Of a stretch of DNA of 64,000 bases, positions 40,001 to 49,126 are shown piece after piece. The stretch's first letter is position 1; each line of letters opens with the position of its first letter. The position numbers and the translations under genes are program-made. Source of the DNA: Methylophilaceae bacterium (GTDB taxonomy: Bacteria > Pseudomonadota > Gammaproteobacteria > Burkholderiales > Methylophilaceae); contig JAOLWQ010000002.1 of NCBI GenBank assembly GCA_028342535.1, forward strand, positions 97,484-161,483, written 5' to 3'. Below the pieces are notes generated by a model that did not search any database, was not told the DNA's origin, and saw nothing but the letters and a program-made list of their open reading frames with translations.

Positions 40001-40856
40001 AACATGCATCTGCAGATGTTGGATCAGTCGCAAATTCTAATCCAGCATTAGAAGCCAAATCCATCGCCCTTCTTGTCACAACCCCAGCCCCACAATGAAT
40101 AGTAGGAATTTCTTTATTAAGTCCGGGTAAATTTTTATACTCTATTGGGCTTATATTATCCAATTTTTCAGTATTAATTACTACAGAGAAAGGGGTTAAT
40201 GGAATTGCTCCTCCCGTATATCCCGTACCTCCACCTCTAGGGATAATTGTTAGCTCCAAAGCTATGCATTCTTTTACTATGTTAGCAATTTCTTCTTCTG
40301 TGTCTGGATTTATTACGACGAAAGGATATTCGACCCTCCAGTCTGTTGCGTCTGTAACATGAGATACCCTAGCTAAACCATCAAATTGAATATTGTGTTT
40401 CTTTGTATAGCGCCTTAAACGCGAAGATACTCGCTTTCTTAGTTTTTTTGTTTTCTTAAATTCAGATTCAAACGTACTAATTGCAGACAATGCCGAAGTT
40501 GTTAATTGGGCCACTTTCATATTACCAAAACTTCTATCTTCTATTGATTGAACTCGATGATGCATTGCTTGAATAAGCATCTTGAGTCTTTTAGGATTTT
40601 CTAAAAGATCATCCTGAAGGTAGGGATTTCTATTTACTACCCAAAGGTCTCCCAGTACCTCAAATAGCATTCTAGCTGAATGCCCTGTCTTTCTTTCACC
40701 TCGTAATTCCTCTAAAATCGTCCAAATCTTATCGCCAAGAAAACGCAGTACAATCTCTTTGTCTGAAAATGATGTGTAATTGTAAGGAATTTCACGCAAA
40801 CGCGTTGAAAACTTAGATTGAGCTTTCATGAAGCCAGGAGATATAGGTGCGTTCAT
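37005..40856 (-). CDS. Large FAD-linked oxidase with Fe-S and CCG domains (DUF3683 type)
   Basis: At 1283 residues this is the largest gene here. In order: an N-terminal DUF3683-like region (to about 150); an FAD-binding_4 domain (about 190-390, [21 protein letters not shown]); an FAD-oxidase C-terminal domain (about 430-775, [14 protein letters not shown] and [10 protein letters not shown]); two 4Fe-4S clusters ([11 protein letters not shown] near 816 and [15 protein letters not shown] near 874); and CCG-type repeats (PGCGSE, CCGYP, DPCHSP, CCGESG, CPSCL) as in LutA/GlpC/GlcF. It resembles D-lactate or glycolate oxidase with its electron-transfer subunits fused. It probably feeds electrons to quinone; the substrate is unknown. 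Confidence 0.85.
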   Translation of the reverse strand: MNAPISPGFMKAQSKFSTRLREIPYNYTSFSDKEIVLRFLGDKIWTILEELRGERKTGHSARMLFEVLGDLWVVNRNPYLQDDLLENPKRLKMLIQAMHHRVQSIEDRSFGNMKVAQLTTSALSAISTFESEFKKTKKLRKRVSSRLRRYTKKHNIQFDGLARVSHVTDATDWRVEYPFVVINPDTEEEIANIVKECIALELTIIPRGGGTGYTGGAIPLTPFSVVINTEKLDNISPIEYKNLPGLNKEIPTIHCGAGVVTRRAMDLASNAGLEFATDPTSADACCIGGNVAMNAGGKKAVLWGTAIDNLSSWRMVDPDGNWVEVERLDHNLGKIHDVDKARFKVNRFSSNGKLSEGSEEILEIPGASFRKIGLGKDVTDKFLSGLPGIQKEGCDGLITSATFILHKMPQHVRTICLEFFGKVSEAVPTIVEIKDYVDNLDDVLLAGLEHLDERYIKAVGYSTKSTRTMRPKMVLIADIASDTEDAVGKAASQVVKISNIKDGEGFIAVSPEARKRFWLDRARTAAIAKHTNAFKINEDVVIPLHNLGSYSNGIERINIELSINNKLKLIYELEQYIETASASLEDEDNDTQLFENKKSLALSLLDSVKEKWIYFLSNLDSPLNTLENFIDAKDSNSNLLEAIQSHAIRVSWKSELKEPLNEIFAGRDFEVIFKRINDIHQEVLKSRVFIALHMHAGDGNVHSNIPVNSDDYEMMQDANRAVARVMRLAKSLDGVISGEHGIGITKMEFIDESTINTFANYKAKVDPNGHFNKGKLMPGSGLGNAYTPSFGLLEQESIIMEQSAIGEIADSISDCLRCGKCKPVCTTHVPRANLLYSPRNKILATSLLIEAFLYEEQTRRGISFKHFDEFNDVADHCTVCHKCLSPCPVDIDYGDVSIAMRNFLREQNKKNFNAGTLMAMTYLNLKDPLTIKIMRKFMVDVGYKVQRWGHSVFKKLGLVNYSKKSPTTTVGKPSITTEVIHFMNRPMPKDMPTKTSRGLLGIEDDKVIPVIRNLDRIDDDAEAVFYFPGCGSERLFSQVGLATQAMLYEVGAITVLPPGYLCCGYPQTSSGDHDKGQEITSDNRVQFHRVANTLNYLDIKTVIVSCGTCMDQLQKYEFEKIFPGCRLLDIHEYLMEKGVKMKGINGQQYMYHDPCHSPMKTYSPTEVTNTLMDQAVPLNDRCCGESGTFAVARPDIASQVKMRKQEEIEKGLKELPKTTDLQQPVKILTSCPSCLQGLARYSDDTNTEADYIVVELAKHNLGNRWLQEYVDKVTKGGIEKILL

Positions 40857-40949
40857 TAGTTATTCTGTGCTATTTCGGTTAGGGTTATTGTACATTTTAT
40901 GAGAAAATTTATCATAATTATTAAGAACATTTTTTATAGGTAAAGTTTC

Positions 40950-41363
40950 ATGCTTTGGATAAAAGCTTTTCATATTATTTTCATGGTTACCTGGTTTGCT
41001 GGCTTATTTTACTTACCGCGACTTTTTGTTTATCACGCGATGTCAAAAGATAAAATTAGTCACGAACGATTTATTGTTATGGAAAGAAAATTATTTTATG
41101 GAATTATGACTCCAGGTTCAGTAATTACTTTGATTTTAGGTATTTGGCTCTGGTTAGGTTATGGGTATAGTGGATTATGGATTCAATTAAAATTATTTTG
41201 TGTTATTCTCTTGGTCTTTTATCACATAGCTTGCTTTAAATATTTGATTGATTTTAAACTCAAAAAAAATAAACATTCTCATATCTTCTATCGATGGTTT
41301 AACGAAGTGCCCGTCATTCTTCTTTTCGCAATAGTTATTTTAGTCGTGGTGAAACCTTTATGA
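40950..41363 (+). CDS. hemJ: Protoporphyrinogen IX oxidase HemJ
   Basis: Membrane protein of 137 residues with four helices that oxidises protoporphyrinogen IX in heme synthesis. The family's N-terminus MLWIKAFHIIFMVTWFAGLFYLPR contains the conserved His8, and the EVPVILLFAIVILVVVKP tail is typical. Often annotated as CopD-like. It overlaps the following kinase by 4 bases (ATGA). In this oxidase-rich neighbourhood a heme gene makes sense. Confidence 0.9.
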   Translation: MLWIKAFHIIFMVTWFAGLFYLPRLFVYHAMSKDKISHERFIVMERKLFYGIMTPGSVITLILGIWLWLGYGYSGLWIQLKLFCVILLVFYHIACFKYLIDFKLKKNKHSHIFYRWFNEVPVILLFAIVILVVVKPL

Positions 41364-42289
41364 GTAATGTACTAATTTGTGGATCAATAGCATATGACTC
41401 AATCATGGTTTTTAATGACTACTTTAAGAATCATATTTTACCCGACCAAATTCATAAATTAAGTGTTTCATTTTATGTTCCTGAGCTAAAAAAAAATTTT
41501 GGTGGGACTGCTGGGAATATTGCATATAATTTATCACTACTCAATACATCTCCTTTGATTATGGCAACTGTAGGAGAGGACTTTCAACCATACACTGAGC
41601 GGTTAAGTAAGTATGAGATTATTCAAGATTATATAAAAAAAATTCCCAATACTTTTACAGCCCAAGCCTACATCACAACTGACCTAGATGATAACCAAAT
41701 TACAGCATTCCATCCTGGCGCTATGAGTGAGTCTCATCAAAATAACATCTCATCAATTACAGAAAATATAAGCCTTGTAATAATTGCTCCTGATGGAAAA
41801 GATGGAATGATTCAACATGCTAATGAATGTGTTGAAAAAAATATTCCTTTTCTATTCGATCCAGGTCAAGGATTACCTATGTTTGATAAAAGTGAATTAA
41901 TGACCTTTATAAATCAGGCTCACTACATAGCTTTAAATGATTATGAATTACAGCTTGTATTAGAAAAAACTAATCTAACTCTTTCTAAATTAGCTTCAAC
42001 TGTAGATGCTTTAATAGTAACGAAAGGATCTCAAGGCTCTTCTATCTACTCTAAAGGTGAAGAAATTATTATCAATGCTATTCCAATTAAAACACCAATT
42101 GACCCAACAGGCTGTGGGGATGCTTATAGAGCAGGTTTGATATATGGGATTTTAAATAAATATGATTGGGCCAAAACGGGTCAGCTTGCTTCTGTTATGG
42201 GAGCAATAAAAATTGAATCCCAAGGAGGCCAGAATCACACCGCTACATTATCTGACATTGAAAATCTTCTTGGCAGTTCTTTAAAATAA
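41360..42289 (+). CDS. PfkB-family carbohydrate/nucleoside kinase
   Basis: A 309-residue ribokinase/adenosine-kinase-type enzyme. The N-terminal KKNFGGTAGNIAYNLSLL motif and C-terminal DPTGCGDAYRAGLIYG (anion hole and catalytic Asp near 253) are clear, and LFDPGQGLP is in the middle. Related bacterial proteins are annotated as adenosine kinase or sugar kinase; the phosphorylated substrate cannot be fixed from sequence. It is coupled to hemJ by a 4-base overlap and overlaps apaH convergently by 9 bases. Confidence 0.88.
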   Translation: MSNVLICGSIAYDSIMVFNDYFKNHILPDQIHKLSVSFYVPELKKNFGGTAGNIAYNLSLLNTSPLIMATVGEDFQPYTERLSKYEIIQDYIKKIPNTFTAQAYITTDLDDNQITAFHPGAMSESHQNNISSITENISLVIIAPDGKDGMIQHANECVEKNIPFLFDPGQGLPMFDKSELMTFINQAHYIALNDYELQLVLEKTNLTLSKLASTVDALIVTKGSQGSSIYSKGEEIIINAIPIKTPIDPTGCGDAYRAGLIYGILNKYDWAKTGQLASVMGAIKIESQGGQNHTATLSDIENLLGSSLK

Positions 42290-43090
42290 ATCTCTAGGGT
42301 CTGCAGGGACTGATATAATCTTTTTTTCGTCAAAACTATAAGCGCTTAATTTCCTTCCCCACACACATCCTGAATCTAAAGTAATACCATTTGTATAAGC
42401 CTGAACTCCAATTGCAGACCAATGGCCTGACAGAATAAATTCTTTTCTTTCTTCGGCAGGAAAAAGATACCAAGGTGTTAGATTAGATGGTAATTTATTT
42501 ATACTTTCTTTAAAGGAAAAATTAATTGAGCCGTCTTGATTTAAAGTCCGCATTCTTGTCATGGTGTTAATTGCGAACCTTAGGCGATCTTCTTTTTTAT
42601 CATTTTCATTCCATATATTTGGGAGATTTCCATACATCTCTTTTAAAAATTTTTTTGGATTTTTATTTAATTCGATTGTGACTTCATTTGATAATTTTTT
42701 TGTTAACTCTGAAGACCAAGATGGAGCAATACCTGCATGAACCATTAAGTTCTTTTCATTCCCATAAACTAATGGAATTGACAACAACCAGTCAATAATT
42801 TTTGATAAATTCTTAATTTTAAGAATAGATTCGAATGTGTCTTTTTTAGAAAGTTTTTTAACTTTAAAGAAAACGGCTAGAAAATGAAGGTCATGATTGC
42901 CTAATACAATTTTTATATTATCTCGGTGCTCGTAACACCATTTAAGGACTTCTAGTGAGCCTTGGCCACGGTTAACTAAATCGCCAACAAACCAAACTTC
43001 ATCCTCTTTTTTATTAAAATTTATGGTATCTAATAAAGATTGAAGTGAGAAGAAACATCCTTGGAGATCCCCAATAGCATAAATTGACAT
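42281..43090 (-). CDS. apaH: Bis(5'-nucleosyl)-tetraphosphatase (symmetrical)
   Basis: Hydrolyses Ap4A to two ADP, limiting alarmone dinucleotides; also decaps Np4-RNAs in E. coli. The 269 residues begin MSIYAIGDLQGCF and carry VWFVGDLVNRG, VLGNHDLH and MVHAGI, the phosphoesterase metal motifs. The length matches E. coli ApaH. An 8-base gap separates it from the upstream cytochrome c5 gene. Confidence 0.95.
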   Translation of the reverse strand: MSIYAIGDLQGCFFSLQSLLDTINFNKKEDEVWFVGDLVNRGQGSLEVLKWCYEHRDNIKIVLGNHDLHFLAVFFKVKKLSKKDTFESILKIKNLSKIIDWLLSIPLVYGNEKNLMVHAGIAPSWSSELTKKLSNEVTIELNKNPKKFLKEMYGNLPNIWNENDKKEDRLRFAINTMTRMRTLNQDGSINFSFKESINKLPSNLTPWYLFPAEERKEFILSGHWSAIGVQAYTNGITLDSGCVWGRKLSAYSFDEKKIISVPADPRDLF

Positions 43091-43098
43091 CTAGTAAT

Positions 43099-43584
43099 TT
43101 ATAACTTGCCCCCAGATGCATTTGCCATACTTATAACAGCTGCAGCAACTTCTTCATCAGTAAGTCTTGAATTTCCACCTTTAGCAGGCATCATTCTAAT
43201 ACCTTTAATAGCATTATTAATAAGCATATCTTTACCTTGAGCAATTCTTGGTGCCCATTGTTTAGCATCTCCAATTTTTGGAGAACCCATTAAACCCGTC
43301 GTATGGCACATTGCACAATTAGCTTTTATAATTTTATCTGCAGATATTGAATTTTCAGATCCAGATTTAGTAGCAGATTTAGTAGCAGATTCATTTGCAA
43401 CTGCCACTTGAGCAACTGGTGATATATCTTCTTGGGTATTATTTTCGACAATCTTAGATTCCTCTGCTTGGCTAAAATCATATTTAGTTGTAGCAGCAAC
43501 AATAATAATAATTGCACCTGCCAAGCTACCAACAACAACCCCGACTGTTTCTAAAATACCTTTTAATTTTCTTTTCTCACTCAT
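43099..43584 (-). CDS. Membrane-anchored cytochrome c5-type protein
   Basis: A 161-residue electron carrier with one N-terminal membrane helix (about 12-31) that probably stays as an anchor, a low-complexity linker with a repeated SATK unit (66-75), and a class I cytochrome c domain. The heme site is CAMCH (Cys90, Cys93, His94) and the axial Met is in GIRMMPAKGG, with GLMGSPKIGD before it as in cytochrome c5. It probably donates electrons to the adjacent oxidase. It lies 19 bases after ctaB. Confidence 0.88.
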   Translation of the reverse strand: MSEKRKLKGILETVGVVVGSLAGAIIIIVAATTKYDFSQAEESKIVENNTQEDISPVAQVAVANESATKSATKSGSENSISADKIIKANCAMCHTTGLMGSPKIGDAKQWAPRIAQGKDMLINNAIKGIRMMPAKGGNSRLTDEEVAAAVISMANASGGKL

Positions 43585-43603
43585 AAATCTTCCTTCTTAA
43601 AAA

Positions 43604-44512
43604 TTAAACAAAAATAAATTTAAAATAATGGTCTATCAAAAAAGCTGTGAATATTAAACCAAGATATAGTATTGAATATCTAAAAATTTTCATAGATAGT
43701 TTATCAGAATAATTCCTGTAGAGCATGACAACATAATAAAGAAATATAGCATTTAGTATCGTTGCAAAAAATAAATAAATGAGTCCTGTCATACCAATAC
43801 TAAATGGCATCATGGTAACAATAACCAAAATAATTGTGTAAAGAACGATATGAAGTAAGGTAAATTTCTCTCCATGCGTAACTGGCAGCATTGGTATCCC
43901 TACTTTAGCGTACTCTACTCGACGATATAATGCTAATGCCCAAAAATGAGGTGGCGTCCAACAAAAAATAATTAAGAACAATATCCATGCTTCAGGGGAT
44001 AAATGATTATTTACTGCTGCCCACCCTAAAACTGGTGGCATTGCTCCGGAAGCACCGCCTATTACTATATTCATCGGGGTCGCTGGTTTTAGAAAAATTG
44101 TATAGACTACAGCATAAGCGAAAAAAGTTACTGCAGTGAGCCACATCGTTAAGAAATTTACAAAATAAAAAAGAATAAACAGTCCTAGTCCACCTAAAAC
44201 TGAAGCAAAGAAAATAGTTTCTTGATGAGAAACCTTCCCCATAGGCAAAGGTCTTCCTCGAGTTCTTGCCATTCGAGCATCAATTTTTTCTTCAATTAGG
44301 CAATTAAAAGCTGCTGCAGCTCCAGATACAAAACCGATTCCAAGAATTGCACTAATTAATACATTCCATGGAACCATGCCAGGTGTAGATAAAAACATTC
44401 CTATAACAGCTGTAAAAACTATTAAAGCATTTACTCTTGGTTTACAGAGCGAAAAAAAAGCTTTTAGATTTTCAATAGAGCAATAACTTTTAATAGGTAT
44501 AGTTTTTATCAT
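43604..44512 (-). CDS. ctaB: Protoheme IX farnesyltransferase (heme O synthase)
   Basis: Membrane UbiA-family prenyltransferase that converts heme B to heme O for heme-copper oxidases. The 302 residues hold about nine helices, [16 protein letters not shown], the substrate motif [25 protein letters not shown] and [11 protein letters not shown]. It overlaps the ctaA end by 23 bases and lies in the order ctaA-ctaB, so heme O and heme A are made from one transcript. Confidence 0.95.
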   Translation of the reverse strand: MIKTIPIKSYCSIENLKAFFSLCKPRVNALIVFTAVIGMFLSTPGMVPWNVLISAILGIGFVSGAAAAFNCLIEEKIDARMARTRGRPLPMGKVSHQETIFFASVLGGLGLFILFYFVNFLTMWLTAVTFFAYAVVYTIFLKPATPMNIVIGGASGAMPPVLGWAAVNNHLSPEAWILFLIIFCWTPPHFWALALYRRVEYAKVGIPMLPVTHGEKFTLLHIVLYTIILVIVTMMPFSIGMTGLIYLFFATILNAIFLYYVVMLYRNYSDKLSMKIFRYSILYLGLIFTAFLIDHYFKFIFV

Positions 44513-45506
44513 ATTGCGGAGTAATTCTTGAATTAATAATGGTAGTTATTATAACCAATAATGCTGCACCTAAGTTGTGAAGAGTAGCTAATAATAATGG
44601 TAAGTACATTATTAAATTAGCAATGCCAATAATAACCTGAAAAAGTAAGACTAAAAGTAAAAGGTTTCGATAAAACCGAGTAGATGGATAATTCCTTAAT
44701 AGAAAAGCCATAAAAATAAAATAGATAGTCAATATAAGGGCCCCAACTCTATGTACCCATTGAATTGCTTGGAGAGCTTCAATTGATAAGCCCTCTCCTG
44801 ATGATGTCATCCCAAGCTCTCTAAAAGGACTAAAGCCATTTTTAAAGTCCATATCTGGCATAAGTGACCCATGACAAGTCGGAAAATCTGTACATGCTAG
44901 TGCCGCATAATTAGTACTTGTCCAGCCACCAAGTAAAATTTGAATAAATAACAATACAAATCCAAATCTTATATAGGATTTAATCCCTGGGTTAATAATA
45001 ATAGTATTGCTAACAGCACCTAAATGACGATGAGTTAAATAGGTTAATAATGCCAATATCGTCATCCCCCCCATTAAATGTGCGGTCACGATTGCCGGCT
45101 TTAGAAGCATTGTAACTGTCCACATCCCTAAAGTGGCTTGAAACATAACTAGGGCTAGTATAAAAAAAGGTAAGATAATTTTTACTTTGAGATCATGACG
45201 AATTTTGTAACTTACAAAAGAAATTAATAAAATCAATAGCCCAAGAATGCCAGCTAAATATCTATGAATCATTTCTCTCCAAGCCTTTCCTACTTCTACA
45301 ATACTCTCTGGATATAAACTTTGAGCTTCGATAATTGCAACTTCACTTTCTGGTACTGTCAGTGTTCCAAAGCAACCTGGCCAATCAGGACAACCAAGAC
45401 CTGCATCAGTTAGTCTTACATAAGCACCGAATACCACAACACATAATGTTAAGAATGTAGCAAACAATATTAATCGTTGAAACCAAACCATATCTATAAA
45501 GTCCAA
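44490..45506 (-). CDS. ctaA: Heme A synthase
   Basis: Oxidises heme O to heme A for the aa3-type oxidase. The 338-residue membrane protein has eight helices with the four heme-ligand histidines: EMIHRYLAG and AHLMGG in the first half and IQWVHRVGA and LHNLGA in the second, plus [16 protein letters not shown], the conserved cysteine loop. Its 5' region contains a 14-base palindrome. It is the first gene of the ctaA-ctaB-cytochrome c5-apaH run. Confidence 0.95.
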   Translation of the reverse strand: MDFIDMVWFQRLILFATFLTLCVVVFGAYVRLTDAGLGCPDWPGCFGTLTVPESEVAIIEAQSLYPESIVEVGKAWREMIHRYLAGILGLLILLISFVSYKIRHDLKVKIILPFFILALVMFQATLGMWTVTMLLKPAIVTAHLMGGMTILALLTYLTHRHLGAVSNTIIINPGIKSYIRFGFVLLFIQILLGGWTSTNYAALACTDFPTCHGSLMPDMDFKNGFSPFRELGMTSSGEGLSIEALQAIQWVHRVGALILTIYFIFMAFLLRNYPSTRFYRNLLLLVLLFQVIIGIANLIMYLPLLLATLHNLGAALLVIITTIINSRITPQYDKNYTY

Positions 45507-45519
45507 AAAAAAAGTGGTA

Positions 45520-45533
45520 CTACATTAATGTAG
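45520..45533. promoter_or_regulatory. Palindrome in the ctaA/tlpA divergent region
   Basis: CTACATTAATGTAG is a perfect 14-base palindrome 14 bases upstream of the ctaA start. A minus-strand TTGACA (45583-45588) could be a -35. This is a candidate operator or leader hairpin; the regulator is unknown. Confidence 0.35.
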
Positions 45534-45606
45534 AATACTATTTTATAATCATTTAACAATCTTGACTTTTCTACTAAGAGAGTGTCAAACCATTCAATAA
45601 AAAACT

Positions 45607-46116
45607 ATGAATATAAATAAAAAGATTATCATTTCATGCTTAGCAGTTTTTTTGACTAGTCTTACTTTATTAAGTTTCCAAAAAGATACTATAGATAGTT
45701 TAGATATGATAACTATCACTGGGGAAAAAATCACTTCACAAAGCCTTCTGGGCAAAGTGGTGTTAATTAATTTCTGGGCAACAGATTGTCCTGGGTGTAT
45801 TGCTGAAATGCCAGATTTAATTAATACATATAATGAGTACAAGGATCAAAATTTTGAGCTCATTGCAGTATCAATGTATTATGATCCTCCAAGTCGAGTT
45901 TTAAGTTTTTCTAAAAATAATAATCTTCCATTTCCTGTAGTTCTTGATATTAAAAAACAGATAGCGTCACAGTTTAAAAACGTTACTCTTACGCCTACTT
46001 CATTCCTCATAGATCACCAAGGGAGAATAATTAACAGAATAATTGGAGAGATAGATTTTGATGATTTCAATCCTTTACTTCGGGAAACAATTAAAGAGTC
46101 TAATTCGAGTTCTTAA
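45607..46116 (+). CDS. TlpA/ResA-type membrane-anchored thioredoxin
   Basis: A 169-residue periplasm-facing thioredoxin-fold protein. The N-terminal helix (about 7-23) anchors it; the active site is CPGC (Cys61, Cys64) in INFWATDCPGCIAEMP, with the cis-proline in TPTSFLID. Relatives reduce cysteines in apo-cytochrome c or the CuA site, which fits the neighbouring oxidase assembly genes. It is divergent from ctaA and overlaps the SCO-like gene convergently by 17 bases. Confidence 0.88.
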   Translation: MNINKKIIISCLAVFLTSLTLLSFQKDTIDSLDMITITGEKITSQSLLGKVVLINFWATDCPGCIAEMPDLINTYNEYKDQNFELIAVSMYYDPPSRVLSFSKNNNLPFPVVLDIKKQIASQFKNVTLTPTSFLIDHQGRIINRIIGEIDFDDFNPLLRETIKESNSSS

Positions 46117-46684
46117 TAAGTCTTTCGATGTCCTTAATAATCCCTTTTGGCTCTGTTCCTTTAGGGTATTGCATCATTAAATAACCATATGGATCAATTA
46201 AGAAAATTGGACTTTCTTTTGTCGAGTATAAGTTTTTAAATTTTTCAAACAAAATTTGATAATTCATAAAACTACTATCAACAAATTTTTGACCAGGAAA
46301 TGAATTCCTAATTTGATCAAGGTCGTTTTCTGTATTAAAAATTACTACCCTATCAACCTTATTTCTATCTTCTCCTAATGCTAAACGAATCTGGCGGAGC
46401 TGATATATTCTTTCTTTACAAAATTTTGCACACACTTTATTTTGTATAAAAATTAAAACCCATTTCTTATCAATTAATACTTCATTCATGGTGGAAATTT
46501 CTTTTGCCTTTATTGGTCCAACACTAACAACAGGACTAATTAATGTTCCATGCTCCACACCTTTTGATCCTTGCATAAAATCAGTATAAAAAACTAAGTA
46601 CCATGCGGTTACAATTGGTATAAAAAATAAAAGAGAGATACCAATTAAAGTTAATTTTCCTTTATCTTTTTGACTTAATGACAT
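46100..46684 (-). CDS. SCO-like cytochrome oxidase assembly protein
   Basis: A 194-residue protein with one membrane helix (about 12-32) and a thioredoxin-like domain with a CxxxC pair (Cys85, Cys89, in QNKVCAKFCKERI). I start at 46684, where AGGAG lies 6 bases before the ATG; an ATG at 46702 adds six residues. It sits where Betaproteobacteria keep a Sco1/SenC-like gene between surf1 and ctaA. The distal copper-ligand histidine of true Sco proteins is not evident, so a redox rather than copper-carrier role is possible. Confidence 0.75.
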   Translation of the reverse strand: MSLSQKDKGKLTLIGISLLFFIPIVTAWYLVFYTDFMQGSKGVEHGTLISPVVSVGPIKAKEISTMNEVLIDKKWVLIFIQNKVCAKFCKERIYQLRQIRLALGEDRNKVDRVVIFNTENDLDQIRNSFPGQKFVDSSFMNYQILFEKFKNLYSTKESPIFLIDPYGYLMMQYPKGTEPKGIIKDIERLIKNSN

Positions 46685-47408
46685 TTTTTCTCCTAATCCC
46701 AATCTTTAAAAAAATAATTAATAAAGTAAAAGCGAAGGCGAACCACTGAAATGCATAACCATAATTTTTCTCAGAACCGGGTGCTGGAAGCCTAAATGTA
46801 CTGTAATTTTCTTTATCTAGAAGCGGATCTAAATAGATCATATATGGTAATAAATTAAATGTTAGGAAATGTCTGAGTTCATCAATTTCCAATTTTTGCA
46901 TTCTAAAAACTGATGAATTTAATGTCTCAATATTTTCTTGTCCCAAACTAATTCCACCAGTCGGGAATTTAGCAATATGTCCATTAAGAACAATATCGCC
47001 ATCAATACTCCGAATATTTGGTATCAAATCTCTCCTAGCAAGATTAGGTTGCCAGCCTCGATTAATTAAAACAGTATATTGACTATCCTTGATTTTGAAT
47101 GGAGTTAATACATTAAAGCCAGCAATTTTATTTAAGATCTGGTTATCTAAAATTATGCTTTTTTTATTTAAAAATGAACCATTTACCTTAGTGCGCCTCC
47201 ATAGTAGTGATTCCGCCTTCTCTATTGGCAGTGCTTTATTAAGATCTATTGAATTATCTGCTTGGCGTAACGTATAATTAGTATTCTTGCTGTTTTTTTC
47301 GTTAGCTCTATCAAGCTGCCAAAATCCCAGCATGATAAAACATATACATGCAGCTATGAAAGTAATAGTTGGAATTAATGTGATGTTAAATTCATATTTT
47401 TTAAACAA
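46662..47408 (-). CDS. SURF1-family cytochrome oxidase biogenesis protein
   Basis: A 248-residue inner-membrane protein with helices at both ends (about 8-27 and 222-240) around a periplasmic domain, the Surf1/Shy1 layout. Motifs seen are GFWQLDRANEKN, RRTKVNGSF, and LINRGWQPN, and the closing KNYGYAFQWFAFAFTLLIIF. It assists heme a insertion into subunit I. It overlaps the SCO-like gene by 23 bases and starts only 26 bases from the divergent DUF2909 gene. Confidence 0.92.
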   Translation of the reverse strand: MFKKYEFNITLIPTITFIAACICFIMLGFWQLDRANEKNSKNTNYTLRQADNSIDLNKALPIEKAESLLWRRTKVNGSFLNKKSIILDNQILNKIAGFNVLTPFKIKDSQYTVLINRGWQPNLARRDLIPNIRSIDGDIVLNGHIAKFPTGGISLGQENIETLNSSVFRMQKLEIDELRHFLTFNLLPYMIYLDPLLDKENYSTFRLPAPGSEKNYGYAFQWFAFAFTLLIIFLKIGIRRKNVIKSKR

Positions 47409-47434
47409 TAATCTTTATCCTTCTGGAGAAAGTA

Positions 47435-47650
47435 ATGGATATCTCGGTAGTTTTTAAGTTTCTAATAATTTTTATTCTGTTAATAATTTTAATCTCTTTA
47501 ACTAAGGGTTTGCATTTCCTAATGAAAGATGATGATCAATCTATTAAAATGGCGAAATCATTAACTATCAGAGTCGTACTTTCTGTATTTCTTTTCATTT
47601 TAATATTTTTTGGGTACTCAATGGGGTGGATCACACCAAATCACATTTAA
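47435..47650 (+). CDS. DUF2909 twin transmembrane protein
   Basis: A 71-residue protein with two helices (about 7-26 and 46-63) joined by a polar loop (FLMKDDDQSIKMAKSLTIRV), as in DUF2909 proteins found within betaproteobacterial cytochrome oxidase loci. A CTGGAGAAAGTA ribosome-binding region precedes the ATG. Unlike its neighbours it is on the plus strand, and it ends at a bidirectional terminator shared with ctaE. A role in oxidase assembly is inferred from position only. Confidence 0.8.
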   Translation: MDISVVFKFLIIFILLIILISLTKGLHFLMKDDDQSIKMAKSLTIRVVLSVFLFILIFFGYSMGWITPNHI

Positions 47651-47678
47651 AAAAGCTACATAGAGTAGCTTTTTTAAA
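47646..47678. terminator. Bidirectional intrinsic terminator
   Basis: TTTAAAAAAGCTAC and its exact complement form a 14-bp stem with an ATAGA loop, giving a T-run on either strand. It terminates both the DUF2909 gene (+) and the ctaC-ctaD-ctaG-ctaE operon (-). Confidence 0.85.
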
Positions 47679-47680
47679 TG

Positions 47681-48559
47681 TTATATCCAATATACAAATA
47701 TAAATAAACCCAGCCATACAACATCAACAAAATGCCAGTACCAAGCCACCGCCTCGAAAGCGAAATGATCTTTCTTACTAAAGTGTCCTTTTAATGATCT
47801 AAACAAAATCACCGCTAGCATTACAGCACCCATAGTCACGTGAAACCCATGGAAGCCTGTTAACAAATAGAATGTTGAACCGTAAATTCCACCATTAATA
47901 GTTAAATCTAGATCATTCATAGCATGAGCATATTCACCAGCTTGAAAATAAACAAATATAAATCCTAGAGCAACTGTAGCAAACAGCCATGCACTTAGCG
48001 CAGTCCTATTCGCTTTTTTTAATGCCCAATGAGCAAACGTAACAGTTACTCCACTAGCCAATAAAAGAGCGGTATTGATTGCTGGTACTCCAAATGCCGG
48101 CACTACATCCTTGTATTGTGTATATTTAGCAGGATCTGGCATAACATTCATTGGCCAACTCGCCTGGAAGGATGACCATAAAAATTCATGGGTTCCATTA
48201 TGACCTCCTTGACCTTCGCCACTTAACCATGGAATCGAAAACATGCGTGCGTAATAAAGTGCACCAAAGAACGCAGCAAAAAACATAACTTCAGATAAAA
48301 TAAACCAACCCATACCCATCCTAAAACTTACATCAACCTGTTTACTATATTTTCCTGCAATACTTTCTGCAATAACATCAGCAAACCAGCCAGCAAACAT
48401 ATAGGTTAATAAAGCTAAGCCAATAATTAATACATACTTACCGGCATCAACACTATTAAACATCATGGCGCCACCTAAAAAAGTAACGAATAAAGAAAGC
48501 GTTCCAACAATCGGCCACTTACTGCCTTCTGGAATATAGTATATTTCTTGAGTTGCCAT
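47681..48559 (-). CDS. ctaE: Cytochrome c oxidase subunit III
   Basis: Core subunit of the aa3-type oxidase, 292 residues with seven helices. Family motifs include MGWFILSEVMFFAAFF, FQAGEYAHA, and TGFHGFHVTMG, ending in AVAWYWHFVDVVWLGLFIFVYW. It is the last gene of the ctaC-ctaD-small-ctaG-ctaE operon and ends 3 bases from the terminator. Confidence 0.96.
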   Translation of the reverse strand: MATQEIYYIPEGSKWPIVGTLSLFVTFLGGAMMFNSVDAGKYVLIIGLALLTYMFAGWFADVIAESIAGKYSKQVDVSFRMGMGWFILSEVMFFAAFFGALYYARMFSIPWLSGEGQGGHNGTHEFLWSSFQASWPMNVMPDPAKYTQYKDVVPAFGVPAINTALLLASGVTVTFAHWALKKANRTALSAWLFATVALGFIFVYFQAGEYAHAMNDLDLTINGGIYGSTFYLLTGFHGFHVTMGAVMLAVILFRSLKGHFSKKDHFAFEAVAWYWHFVDVVWLGLFIFVYWI

Positions 48560-48586
48560 ATTAAGTTTCCTGTCTTAAAAATTTAA

Positions 48587-49126
48587 TTAATTTATTGATG
48601 CTACTTTCTTTACCCTGAAAAAAGTATATGAAAGTGTCAACTCTGCAACGTCCTCAGGTAGGTCTTTATCTACTTCAAACCTAACTACCATCTCTTTAGT
48701 TTCACCTGCTTTAAGAAGCTGATTCACAAAGCAAAAACATTCGGCCTTCTTAAAATATAATGATGCTACTTGTGGAGACACGCTTGGAATTGCTTGGCCA
48801 GTAATGTCTTTATCCTTTATATTTTTAACAGTATATACCGCCTCATAAAACTTACCTGGCTGCACCCTCATTATTCTTTGATTGGGCTGCAGAGTCCATG
48901 GCAAATCACCGTTTATATTCGCATCAAACTGGACTTTGATTAAACGATCGGTGACTATCGCTTCTCTATTTATATTTTCTGTAACACGGATGGTTTTACC
49001 ATTTAGTCCAGTTATTTTACAAAAAACATCATATAAAGGAACCAATCCGTAGCCAAAACCAAACATGAAAACTGTAAATAGAAGTAAACTAGCCGTTGTT
49101 TTCTTTACACCTTTCTTATTATCCAT
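48587..49126 (-). CDS. ctaG: Cytochrome c oxidase assembly protein CtaG/Cox11
   Basis: Inserts copper into the CuB site of subunit I. The 179 residues have one N-terminal helix (about 11-30, FGFGYGLVPLYDVFCKITG) and a periplasmic immunoglobulin-like domain with the copper motif ECFCFVNQLL. Its start overlaps the 42-residue small oxidase gene by 8 bases. The order is the usual betaproteobacterial one. Confidence 0.95.
   Translation of the reverse strand: MDNKKGVKKTTASLLLFTVFMFGFGYGLVPLYDVFCKITGLNGKTIRVTENINREAIVTDRLIKVQFDANINGDLPWTLQPNQRIMRVQPGKFYEAVYTVKNIKDKDITGQAIPSVSPQVASLYFKKAECFCFVNQLLKAGETKEMVVRFEVDKDLPEDVAELTLSYTFFRVKKVASIN

Noticed and set aside
42812-42829. 8-bp inverted repeat in apaH
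   Set aside because: Many 8-bp cases are expected by chance in AT-rich DNA.
43326-43538. A leucine-rich frame on the minus strand
   Set aside because: It is a second frame of the cytochrome c5 gene, whose CAMCH heme motif lies in the other frame; its leucine run is a codon artefact.
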